Assembly (NCBI GenBank): GCA_937952455.1
Contig: CALFYU010000169.1
Coordinates: forward strand, 1 to 5,129
Source of the DNA: an uncultured Planctomycetaceae bacterium
Lineage (GTDB): Bacteria; Planctomycetota; Planctomycetia; Planctomycetales; Planctomycetaceae
DNA length: 5,129 bases
Reading direction: 5' to 3'
Part shown: piece after piece, positions 1 through 5,129 of the stretch
Layout of the letters: each line of letters opens with the position of its first letter
Numbering within the stretch: position 1 is the stretch's first letter
Made by a program: the position numbers and the translations under genes
Notes under the pieces: model-generated
The model's input: only the letters and a program-made list of their open reading frames with translations
What the model was told of the DNA's origin: nothing
Database searches by the model: none

Positions 1-848
1 TGGTGATGACGTCCGTCGGAGGCGGGCAGTCGCAGCCGATCGCGTCACGGCAATGGCACAGCGGCTTCTTGCCGAGCCAATTTCAAGGGGTCGAATTCCG
101 TTCCAAGGGGGATCCCGTACTGTACGTCAACAGCCCCGGCGGCGTGGAATTGAAACAGCAGCGGCAAATCATTGACGCCGTGCAGCGGATCAATCGGCTT
201 GGCAATGAGCGGTTTCACGATCCGGAGATCGCCACGCGGATCAGCCAATACGAGTTGGCCTTCAAAATGCAAACGTCGGTGCCGGAGTTGATGAACATCG
301 CCGACGAACCGAAACACATTTTGGAGATGTACGGCACGCAAGGCGGCGACGGTTCGTTTGCGTCGAACTGCCTGTTAGCCCGGCGCTTGGCGGAGCGGGG
401 CGTGCGTTTCATTCAATTGTACCATCGCGGTTGGGACCATCATGGTGATATTAAGAACGGAGCGGCCGTAACCGCCAAGCTCGTCGACCAGGGTTCCGCG
501 GCGCTGGTCAAGGATCTCAAGCAACGCGGGATGCTGGACGATACGCTGGTCATTTGGGGAGGCGAATTCGGCCGCACGCCAATGGCGCAAGGTTCCGGGC
601 GGGACCACCACATCAAGACTTTCTCGATGTGGTTGGCCGGCGGCGGCATTCGCGGCGGCATTACCTACGGCGCCAGCGACGAGTTGGGCTATGCGGCCGT
701 CGACAACCTGGTGCACGTCAATGATCTGCACGCCACGATGCTGGCCCAATTCGGGATCGATCACGAGAAATTGACGTACCGCTTCCAAGGCCGCGACTTT
801 CGCCTGACGGACGTTCACGGGCGGGTGGTCAATGATATCTTGGCGTGA
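1..848 (+). CDS. DUF1501 family protein, C-terminal part (5' truncated by window edge)
   Basis: The reading frame is open from the left edge (first full codon at base 3) to the TGA at 846-848, giving 281 visible residues. Family members are usually around 430-480 residues, often with a Tat-type N-terminal signal, so the N-terminal third is probably outside the window and the GTG/ATG codons at 3-8 are unlikely to be the real start. Recognisable DUF1501 (PF07394) signatures, numbered from the first visible codon, are WDHH at 144-147, WGGEFGRTP at 185-193, GRDHH at 199-203 and HVNDLHATML at 237-246. The family resembles the alkaline phosphatase/sulfatase fold, and the conserved Asp/His residues could bind metal; the true substrate is unknown. 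In planctomycetes these genes often sit next to a DUF1549/DUF1553 cytochrome-type protein, which would lie upstream of this window if present. Family assignment is secure; function is not. Confidence 0.93.
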   Translation, partial: VMTSVGGGQSQPIASRQWHSGFLPSQFQGVEFRSKGDPVLYVNSPGGVELKQQRQIIDAVQRINRLGNERFHDPEIATRISQYELAFKMQTSVPELMNIADEPKHILEMYGTQGGDGSFASNCLLARRLAERGVRFIQLYHRGWDHHGDIKNGAAVTAKLVDQGSAALVKDLKQRGMLDDTLVIWGGEFGRTPMAQGSGRDHHIKTFSMWLAGGGIRGGITYGASDELGYAAVDNLVHVNDLHATMLAQFGIDHEKLTYRFQGRDFRLTDVHGRVVNDILA

Positions 849-860
849 GCGACTCACGCC
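842..860. terminator. Inverted repeat containing both convergent stop codons; possible bidirectional terminator
   Basis: Arms GGCGTGA (842-848) and TCACGCC (854-860) are a perfect 7-bp inverted repeat around the 5-nt loop GCGAC. The TGA of DUF1501 is the last three bases of the left arm, and the stop of the minus-strand gene is the first three bases of the right arm. The hairpin would form in both transcripts. Neither side has a run of T, so it is not a canonical intrinsic terminator; it may end or stabilise both convergent transcripts. The symmetry is directly visible; the function is inferred. Confidence 0.45.
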
Positions 861-1531
861 GCATCGCGGTTCGCATGGCGGCGCTGATAGATGACCGCGT
901 TGCCCCGTTTGCCGACGGTATGCACGGCCCCCGTCTTGCGGAGGCAATAGGCCATTTTTTGGGCGAGCCAGCGCGGGATTTTGCCGCCGTTGGCGATGTC
1001 GGCGGTGGTGAATTGGGCGGGCAAATCGGCCGGCAACATCGTGAGCAGGTCGTCGTTCGTCCGCAGCACGAGTTTGCTGACCACGCGTTCCAGCGAGCGG
1101 TCCTGTACGCGATATTTCTTGCGGGTCCACCGCGATTTGAGCGGCGGCAGGCGGTGCTCTTGTTGCTCGGTGAGCAACACCTCCAACGTCAGCCGCGGGT
1201 GCGGAAACACCGGCACGAAATGCACGAGTTCCAAAAACAAGTCATGGAACGTCTCATGCTTGGGACTGGCGCGGCGGGAGACGACCTTGCCTCGCCGACG
1301 ATCGTATTTAAGCAGCTGTTTCTTGGCGGCCAGCGGTTTGACGACCAGCACGTCGTGTTCTGCCGTCAGCGCACGGATCTTATCACGGATCGCGCCCAGC
1401 GACGCGCACTGGATCTCGATTAGCATATCGTCGACGATCCCGTCGATGCGATAACCAGCGAAGGTGACTTCTTGTTGAGTTTCGTCGGCGCAGTACAGTG
1501 ATTTGAGTTGCCGGTGCAGACTGGTTTCCAC
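854..1531 (-). CDS. PD-(D/E)XK (D-ExQ) nuclease-like protein with C-terminal winged-helix-like domain
   Basis: No named family is recognised. With the GTG start at 1531 the product is about 225 residues. Its first ~65 residues follow the alpha-beta-beta-beta-alpha-beta order of the PD-(D/E)XK fold: helix ETSLHRQLKSLY (residues 2-13), strands through EVTFAGYRIDGIV, a strand ending in IEIQ, helix LGAIRDKIRALTAEH, then strand DVLVVKPL. D30 with E39-x-Q41 forms the D-X8-ExQ signature, in which the usual Lys is Gln, as in CoiA-like nucleases. The middle is basic (KYDRRRGKVVSRR) and then aromatic/proline-rich. Residues ~148-215, including FTTADIA and IPRWLAQKMAYCLRKTGAV, look like a winged helix suited to DNA binding. 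The frame is open further upstream, and a GTG at 1702 would give 282 residues, but that extension lacks recognisable domain character. No candidate start has a strong ribosome binding site. The gene converges with DUF1501 and diverges from the glycosyltransferase. Coding call is good; nuclease fold is inference from motif and predicted secondary-structure order. Confidence 0.72.
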   Translation of the reverse strand: METSLHRQLKSLYCADETQQEVTFAGYRIDGIVDDMLIEIQCASLGAIRDKIRALTAEHDVLVVKPLAAKKQLLKYDRRRGKVVSRRASPKHETFHDLFLELVHFVPVFPHPRLTLEVLLTEQQEHRLPPLKSRWTRKKYRVQDRSLERVVSKLVLRTNDDLLTMLPADLPAQFTTADIANGGKIPRWLAQKMAYCLRKTGAVHTVGKRGNAVIYQRRHANRDAA

Positions 1532-1703
1532 GCGAGCTCGCTTGGGTTTTGAGATGGGAGAGGCGGAGGTCTTACCGAGTAACGACCGCCCTGGGCGCGA
1601 GGATGTTACGCGAAGTGTCGCGGCGGGGTCCAGATCGACTCGATGCGCCCTTTTCACAACGCCACAGCTGGACAAGCCGCCAGTGGCATCCGGCGCAGGC
1701 ACT

Positions 1704-1731
1704 ACTGGACGAGCTAGCAGTGGCGTCCAGT
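1704..1731. repeat. 8-bp inverted repeat in divergent intergenic region; possible operator or leader hairpin
   Basis: ACTGGACG (1704-1711) and CGTCCAGT (1724-1731) are perfect reverse complements separated by 12 nt. The spacer contains the 6-bp palindrome GCTAGC (1713-1718). The repeat lies 16 nt upstream of the possible -35 element for the glycosyltransferase gene and upstream of the preferred nuclease-like start, a position suited to a dimeric regulator. The symmetry is seen directly; the regulatory role is a guess. Confidence 0.35.
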
Positions 1732-1746
1732 GGAGACATTTCCATC

Positions 1747-1776
1747 TTGTTACGGCAGGCGTTGATCGGCTACGAT
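1747..1776 (+). promoter_or_regulatory. Possible sigma70-type promoter for the glycosyltransferase gene
   Basis: TTGTTA (1747-1752) matches the -35 consensus at 4 of 6 positions, and TACGAT (1771-1776) matches the -10 consensus at 4 of 6, with an 18-nt spacer. It would give a 5' leader of roughly 55 nt before the ATG at 1840. The matches are modest and planctomycete promoters are poorly defined, so this is only a candidate. Confidence 0.22.
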
Positions 1777-1826
1777 CCCGCGCCGCTCAGGACAAGGACT
1801 CGTGCAGATTCGCCTGGGGCGAAATC

Positions 1827-1835
1827 GGGAGAAGG
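1827..1835 (+). promoter_or_regulatory. Ribosome binding site deciding the glycosyltransferase start
   Basis: GGGAGAAGG is a purine-rich Shine-Dalgarno-like stretch; its GGGAG core ends 8 nt before the ATG at 1840. It supports that ATG over the in-frame ATG at 1549, which lies far upstream inside the region opposite the minus-strand gene, and over the ATG at 1885, which has no such site. Confidence 0.6.
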
Positions 1836-1839
1836 CAGG

Positions 1840-3540
1840 ATGCCGACAGTCATTTCAAATCAATCGCCGCCATCCGCGACGACGATGCCCAACGCCACGT
1901 TGGACTTCGAGCGGTTTCAGTTGCAGCCGTTGGCCCACCTGGAGCGCTGGGTGTGGGGGTTCATGTTCCTGGGGATTGCGGCCCGCCTGCTGCGGTTTCT
2001 CGTCTGTGCTCCCTTGTGGCCCGACGAAGCCTTTTTGGCAGCCAGTTACCTCGACCACAATTACGTCGAGATGCTCACCAAACCGCTCGCCTTTCATCAG
2101 GTCGCGCCGCCGGGGTATTTATGGATCCAGCTGACGATCGTCAAGCTGCTGGGATTCAATGAGTATACGCTCAGGTTGTTCTCACTAGTGACGGGAATCG
2201 CAGGCTTATTTTTGTTCCGGCGACTGGCGTCCCGGCTCACCAGCGGCGTTGCCTATCTATTTTGTGTGGCGCTGTTCGCGGTGGCCTATCCCGCCGTGCG
2301 TTATTCGGGGGAGGCCAAACCGTACGGCTTCGATTTGTTCGTCGGCATGCTGCTGGTGATGCTGTATGTCGAGTGGTACCAGCGCGGACGTTCTTTGCGC
2401 TGGATGGGGCTGTTGGCACTTGCGAGTTGCGTCTCGCTATGGTTTTCGCTTCCCGCGGTGTTTGTCGCCGGGGGTTTGAGCCTGGCGGTGGCCTGGACGT
2501 TGTTCCAGCAGCGGCAATGGAATCTGGTGCCCGCCTATGCGGTATGGAACCTATTCTTCGTTGCCAGTTTTGTCGGGCTGCAAATGGCCTTGCGCTCCAT
2601 GGCGACGGCCGATTTGGAGGGAATGCGGATGTGTTGGGAGCGAGCGTTTCCGCCGCTCGATAACCCAGTGCACACGGTGGGGTGGTTCGTGTCGATGATC
2701 ACGGGTGAGGTGACGCCCTTCCCGGTCGGGGGAGTCCGCGGAGGGAGTTCCGCGACGGTGTTATGCTGTGTATTCGCACTGCTGTGCCTGCGGAGCAATC
2801 GCCGTGTCGACTTGGCGATTTTGTTTCTGGCTCCGCTGGGACTGAATCTCGTGGCGGCCGGAATGCATCGCTATCCCTTTGGCGGCGGGGTACGATTCAC
2901 CCTTTATGCGGGCACGGCGATCTGCTTGATGGCGGGGCTGGGGGCCGCCTGTATTGCCGCATGGTTTACGAAGCGGTTCTCCAGCCGGCGTGTCGTGTTC
3001 ACCGTCCTGTTGGGGTTGTCACTGATCGGCAGCGGTTCGATGTTGCGCGATTTCCTGCGGCCGTACAAGACGCGCGACATTCTGCGTACACGGGATTTTG
3101 CCGAATGGTTTTGGTTCAACAAGGCTTATGATGCGGAGTTGGTCTGCCTGAAGACCGACTTGGGATTGGATTTCTCCCCCTCCACGTTCGAAGGGGGCGT
3201 GTCCTCGTTGTATCTGTGCAATCAGAAGATCTACTCGGAGCGGCATCGAAACGGCGAGCCGGCCGACCTGGCGCGGGTCTCCGCTGATCATCCCCTGCGG
3301 TGCGTCATGTTCCGCGACGCTCGCTGGCAATTCAATCAGCAAGGTCTCGATAACTGGCTGGCTAAGATGCAACAGGACTACGAGCTATTGGCGCATGAGC
3401 AGTATCCCTTTCAGGTATTTCACCGGGATACCGAGTACAAGCATTGCTGCTACGTGGACCTCTACGAGTTTGTGCCCAAATCAGAGGCGGACCGGGGACG
3501 CAGAATTCGCACCGTCTTCAACGAGACAGCGGTGCACTGA
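1840..3540 (+). CDS. GT-C fold membrane glycosyltransferase (PMT_2 / ArnT- and RgtA-D-like)
   Basis: This 566-residue integral membrane protein probably transfers a sugar from a polyprenyl-phosphate donor to a lipid, glycan or protein on the outer face of the cytoplasmic membrane. Around a dozen hydrophobic segments are visible, at roughly 38-55, 92-105, 112-128, 136-152, 165-181, 186-222 (two), 231-250, 303-317, 323-341, 354-376 and 385-400. The first periplasmic loop carries LWPDEAF with Asp62-Glu63, matching the acidic DE motif typical of GT-C enzymes. SGEAKPYGFD (156-165) and HRYPFGGGVRF (343-353) are further motifs I associate with bacterial members of this class. Residues ~401-566 form a soluble C-terminal domain, with several Cys and aromatic residues, that I cannot assign. 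The ATG at 1840 is chosen for its ribosome binding site and because the preceding open frame has no domain character. Acceptor and donor cannot be read from sequence. The gene diverges from the nuclease-like gene and is co-oriented with the downstream acyltransferase-like gene. Class is confident; specificity unknown. Confidence 0.88.
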   Translation: MPTVISNQSPPSATTMPNATLDFERFQLQPLAHLERWVWGFMFLGIAARLLRFLVCAPLWPDEAFLAASYLDHNYVEMLTKPLAFHQVAPPGYLWIQLTIVKLLGFNEYTLRLFSLVTGIAGLFLFRRLASRLTSGVAYLFCVALFAVAYPAVRYSGEAKPYGFDLFVGMLLVMLYVEWYQRGRSLRWMGLLALASCVSLWFSLPAVFVAGGLSLAVAWTLFQQRQWNLVPAYAVWNLFFVASFVGLQMALRSMATADLEGMRMCWERAFPPLDNPVHTVGWFVSMITGEVTPFPVGGVRGGSSATVLCCVFALLCLRSNRRVDLAILFLAPLGLNLVAAGMHRYPFGGGVRFTLYAGTAICLMAGLGAACIAAWFTKRFSSRRVVFTVLLGLSLIGSGSMLRDFLRPYKTRDILRTRDFAEWFWFNKAYDAELVCLKTDLGLDFSPSTFEGGVSSLYLCNQKIYSERHRNGEPADLARVSADHPLRCVMFRDARWQFNQQGLDNWLAKMQQDYELLAHEQYPFQVFHRDTEYKHCCYVDLYEFVPKSEADRGRRIRTVFNETAVH

Positions 3541-3542
3541 GC

Positions 3543-3674
3543 ATGGTGCTTCCCGTGCGCGCTGGTGTTCCCGGCGACCGGAATAACGCCAGCATTCTGC
3601 GCGTTCATTCGCTCGCCGGCGAGTTCTCGAACGCAAAAGCGCAAGCTTATACCGAGGTTGCCTCCGTTGTCTAA
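3543..3674 (+). CDS. Weak candidate small ORF, 43 codons, directly after the glycosyltransferase
   Basis: An ATG lies 2 nt after the glycosyltransferase TGA and the frame runs to TAA at 3672-3674. The predicted 43-residue product begins MVLPVRAGVPGD and ends EVASVV. It has no signal peptide, membrane segment or recognised motif. The close spacing would permit translational coupling, and codon choice is not unlike the neighbouring genes, but an ORF of this length arises easily by chance in GC-rich DNA. Listed for completeness only. Confidence 0.15.
   Translation: MVLPVRAGVPGDRNNASILRVHSLAGEFSNAKAQAYTEVASVV
3602..3633. repeat. Interrupted dyad downstream of the glycosyltransferase gene
   Basis: The core CTCGCCGGCGAG (3612-3623) is a perfect 12-bp palindrome. 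It is flanked by outer arms CGTTC (3602-3606) and GAACG (3629-3633), which are also complementary around the same centre. A G-T wobble pair flanks the core, then four non-pairing positions separate it from the outer arms. It lies 61 nt after the stop and could act as a factor-dependent terminator, an RNA-stabilising hairpin or a protein site. No T tract follows. Confidence 0.3.
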
Positions 3675-3792
3675 GGCCTTTGTTTATAGGCGGTTGCGCG
3701 CTCCCATCTACGGTGCGTGCGGGGGCGGCTTCGCCGCGTTCGAAAAAACTTCCTCGCCCGCTGTCCGGTTTTCGTGCCGGTTTGTGATCCGT

Positions 3793-3838
3793 CTTGGTGG
3801 ACGAAAGCCAAATCGCTTTCCCGACGACTCCACCCAAG
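3793..3838. repeat. 46-nt two-part stem-loop in the intergenic region
   Basis: Outer arms CTTGGTGGA (3793-3801) and TCCACC-C-AAG (3829-3838) pair over 9 bp with one bulged C at 3835. Inside them GAAAGC (3803-3808) and GCTTTC (3815-3820) pair perfectly around the 6-nt loop CAAATC. An asymmetric internal loop (1 nt against 8 nt) separates the two stems. This is the most extensive pairing seen in the intergenic stretch. It may be an RNA element in the 3' region of the glycosyltransferase transcript or the leader of the downstream gene; which strand is relevant is unknown. Confidence 0.4.
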
Positions 3839-3874
3839 CACCTCTCGACTCACGCACCTGAGACTGATCACGTT

Positions 3875-3906
3875 GACCGCTCATCGGCGGTCCAATGTTG
3901 CCGCCG
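3875..3906. repeat. Two overlapping, mutually exclusive inverted repeats
   Basis: GACCGC (3875-3880) pairs with GCGGTC (3887-3892) around a 6-nt loop. CGGCGG (3885-3890) pairs with CCGCCG (3901-3906) around a 10-nt loop. Bases 3887-3890 belong to both stems, so only one could form at a time, as in attenuator-like switches. The arms are only 6 bp and GC-rich, so chance is a serious alternative. The element lies about 160-190 nt upstream of the acyltransferase-like start. Confidence 0.25.
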
Positions 3907-4051
3907 AGTCAAGTCGATCCTTGCGCTCGGATTGCGCAGGAATCACGCGTCCGAAGAACATGTTCGTCGACCGCCGCACGTTATGGGTTTCCACCCGATG
4001 AGGAGATTGCCCGTCGCGAACGCCACCAACAAGGCAGCACGCAATTCATTT

Positions 4052-4057
4052 GGAAAG
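4052..4057 (+). promoter_or_regulatory. Ribosome binding site supporting the ATG at 4066
   Basis: GGAAAG ends 8 nt before the ATG at 4066. The second in-frame ATG at 4075 has no comparable upstream purine stretch, and the in-frame ATG at 3895 also lacks one, which favours 4066. Confidence 0.45.
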
Positions 4058-4065
4058 ACCAAACG

Positions 4066-5129
4066 ATGTCCCTGATGCAAGAGAGCGTGGAGCTTGAGAC
4101 ATTGTCGGACTGGGAAACGAATCCGGTTCGATTTGCGCGGCAAACGATGACGTGGCCGACGTTTGGTCCGCTGCGGCTGACGCCGTTCGAGTGGTACATG
4201 TTCGATGGCGGCGCTCAAGATACTTCCATGACGTTCAAAATTCGACTGGTATTCTCGGGGAGCGTCGACCGCGATACCTGGACCGGTGCGGTGTGTCATG
4301 CGGTGCGGCGGCATCCTCTGTTGCGGGCACAAATCACCGGATCGAAGGTGAAGAAGCTCGCCTGGATTCCGGCCAGTCATCCGGTTCCCTATCTGGATTA
4401 CGGCGATCTGGACAAACCGGTTCGTTATCCGGTCGAAGAAAAAATCGACCTGCGGCGAGAAACCGGATTGCGGATTTGGGTGAGGAGCGACGACGAGCGG
4501 ACCGAAATGCACTTTCAATTTCACCACGCGTGTTGCGACGGCATCGGCGCGTATCGCGTACTCGAAGACATGTTGTGCGCCTATGATCTGAACATCAACG
4601 GCGATACTTCGGAAGCGGGGCTGCGTCCGCTGGAGTCGGCGCGGCTGGAAGATCGCACCAAATTGTATCTACAGCGTCCGGCCAAATCGCGGCGAGAGAA
4701 ACGCGATCTCTTTCATCCATTGCGCAAGGCGGTCGGATTCTTCTGCAAATTGCCACAGGGCGTTCGCTGCGGATGGCGGCGTCGCTTCGACGGCGATCGA
4801 CGTGCGTCGGTCGCAAGTTTCGCCACACATACGTTTTCCGCCGCGCAGACGCGTGCTCTAAGGTCGGTCGCCGCTCGTCACGCCGGATCGTCCAATGATC
4901 TGCTGATGCGGGATCTGTTCCTAGCTGTCGACGATTGGAACAACTGCGGCGAAACAAAAGACACCTCGGGCATGTTGCGGATGATGTTGCCGGTTACACA
5001 GCGCACGCCGGAAGAGGACGAACTTTTCCCGGCCGCAAATCGTGTCTCGATGGTCAAGCTCGATCGTGATCGGATTGACTTGTCCGATCACGAGGAACTA
5101 TTGTCCGGGATCATTCGAGAAATTCGGCA
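4066..5129 (+). CDS. Condensation-domain / CoA-dependent acyltransferase superfamily protein (3' end beyond window)
   Basis: The frame is open from the ATG at 4066 to the window edge with no stop: 354 complete codons visible. Superfamily members transfer acyl or peptidyl groups from a carrier protein or CoA thioester to an amine or hydroxyl; NRPS condensation domains, PapA-type and WS/DGAT-type acyltransferases and alcohol acetyltransferases all belong here. LTPFEWYMF (38-46) and AVRRHPLLRAQI (79-90) match the N-terminal part of such domains. FHHACCDGIGAYRVLEDML (152-170) carries the full HHxxxDG motif, with His154 as the expected catalytic base and Asp158 structural. Residues ~190-260 are a basic, less conserved linker. 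The second half begins near 265, and NRVSMVKLDRD (325-335) resembles the Asn-Arg-containing segment of the C-terminal lobe. It appears to be a stand-alone enzyme so far: no carrier, adenylation or other NRPS domain precedes it. The frame is open back to 3877, so an ATG at 3895 (57 extra residues) is possible but lacks a ribosome binding site. Superfamily is confident; substrate and subfamily are unknown. Confidence 0.85.
   Translation, partial: MSLMQESVELETLSDWETNPVRFARQTMTWPTFGPLRLTPFEWYMFDGGAQDTSMTFKIRLVFSGSVDRDTWTGAVCHAVRRHPLLRAQITGSKVKKLAWIPASHPVPYLDYGDLDKPVRYPVEEKIDLRRETGLRIWVRSDDERTEMHFQFHHACCDGIGAYRVLEDMLCAYDLNINGDTSEAGLRPLESARLEDRTKLYLQRPAKSRREKRDLFHPLRKAVGFFCKLPQGVRCGWRRRFDGDRRASVASFATHTFSAAQTRALRSVAARHAGSSNDLLMRDLFLAVDDWNNCGETKDTSGMLRMMLPVTQRTPEEDELFPAANRVSMVKLDRDRIDLSDHEELLSGIIREIR

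Larger units (their letters stand above)
1532..1839. other. Divergent intergenic region (308 bases)
   Basis: This lies between the preferred GTG start of the minus-strand nuclease-like gene and the ATG of the glycosyltransferase. If the nuclease-like gene instead begins at its upstream GTG (1702), only 137 bases are intergenic. Open frames cross it on both strands, but none shows recognisable protein character. It holds an 8-bp inverted repeat (1704-1731), an imperfect direct repeat CAGTGGCRTCC at 1681-1691 and 1718-1728 (one mismatch), a possible promoter (1747-1776) and a ribosome binding site (1827-1835). Confidence 0.55.
3541..4065. other. Long intergenic region (525 bases) with stem-loops and no convincing gene
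   Basis: Short open frames occur in all frames but none shows a recognisable family, a good ribosome binding site or convincing domain composition. Visible structure includes a dyad at 3602-3633, a 5-bp hairpin GCGGC-TTC-GCCGC at 3725-3737, near-repeated CCGGTTTTCGTG / CCGGTTTGTG at 3765-3786, a larger stem-loop at 3793-3838, and two overlapping inverted repeats at 3875-3906. No clear T-tailed terminator follows the glycosyltransferase stop. The region may hold the 3' end of that transcript plus the promoter and leader of the downstream gene. Confidence 0.55.

Noticed and set aside
375..1130. Minus-strand open frame of 251 codons opposite DUF1501
   Set aside because: It is antisense to clear DUF1501 motifs, is rich in Arg/Pro/Gln and shows no domain; it also overlaps the end of the minus-strand nuclease-like gene in another frame.
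845..1423. Plus-strand open frame of 192 codons whose GTG overlaps the DUF1501 stop (GTGA)
   Set aside because: The overlap looks like translational coupling, but the opposite strand encodes a protein with fold-like motif order and a winged-helix-like segment. The plus-strand translation is a His/Arg/Gln/Gly-rich antisense shadow with no recognisable domain.
1549..1839. 97-residue N-terminal extension of the glycosyltransferase from the ATG at 1549
   Set aside because: It has no ribosome binding site, overlaps a region opposite the alternative N-terminus of the divergent gene, lacks domain character, and the ATG at 1840 has a good purine-rich site.
3725..3750. Short hairpin GCGGC-TTC-GCCGC followed by an A-run, considered as an intrinsic terminator
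   Set aside because: On the plus strand the run after the hairpin is A rather than T. On the minus strand the T-run would come before the hairpin rather than after it, so it fits neither direction.
3565..3861. Plus-strand open frame of 98 codons in the intergenic region
   Set aside because: Basic, compositionally random translation with no ribosome binding site; it crosses several stem-loops and overlaps other equally poor frames.
3943..4527. Minus-strand open frame of 194 codons opposite the start of the acyltransferase-like gene
   Set aside because: It lies antisense to the HHxxxDG-containing condensation frame and has no recognisable motif.
4595..4957. Minus-strand open frame of 120 codons within the acyltransferase-like gene
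   Set aside because: An Arg-rich shadow of the plus-strand coding frame, which continues open through this stretch.

Overview
The window most likely comes from a planctomycete, probably a Pirellula/Rhodopirellula-like lineage. The main evidence is the C-terminal part of a DUF1501 protein at the left edge, a family that is hugely expanded in Planctomycetes. GC-rich coding sequence and weak or absent Shine-Dalgarno sites before some genes fit this. The assignment rests on family recognition from sequence alone; no database search was run.

Layout, left to right. (1) 1-848, plus strand: DUF1501 protein, cut at its 5' end by the window. (2) 854-1531, minus strand: an unnamed protein converging on DUF1501 with only 5 nt between the two stop codons. 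It reads as a PD-(D/E)XK nuclease-like domain of the D-ExQ variant followed by a winged-helix-like domain. A perfect 7-bp inverted repeat (842-860) contains both stop codons. (3) 1532-1839: divergent intergenic region with an 8-bp inverted repeat and a possible promoter for the next gene. (4) 1840-3540, plus strand: 566-residue multi-pass membrane protein of the GT-C / PMT_2 (ArnT- and RgtA-D-like) glycosyltransferase class, with a soluble C-terminal domain. (5) 3541-4065: 525-base stretch with no convincing gene but several stem-loops, the best at 3793-3838, and one weak 43-codon ORF. (6) 4066 to the right edge, plus strand: 5' part of a condensation-domain / CoA-dependent acyltransferase superfamily protein with an intact HHxxxDG motif, open to the end of the window.

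How the genes fit together. The GT-C enzyme and the acyltransferase-like protein face the same way and could both modify a lipid- or glycan-linked product, but the 525-base gap argues against a tight operon. The nuclease-like gene and DUF1501 look like unrelated neighbours. No transposon, CRISPR array, tRNA, rRNA or recognisable defence cassette is visible. The items most worth a second look are the D-ExQ nuclease plus winged-helix protein, the truncated condensation-like protein, and the structured intergenic sequences.
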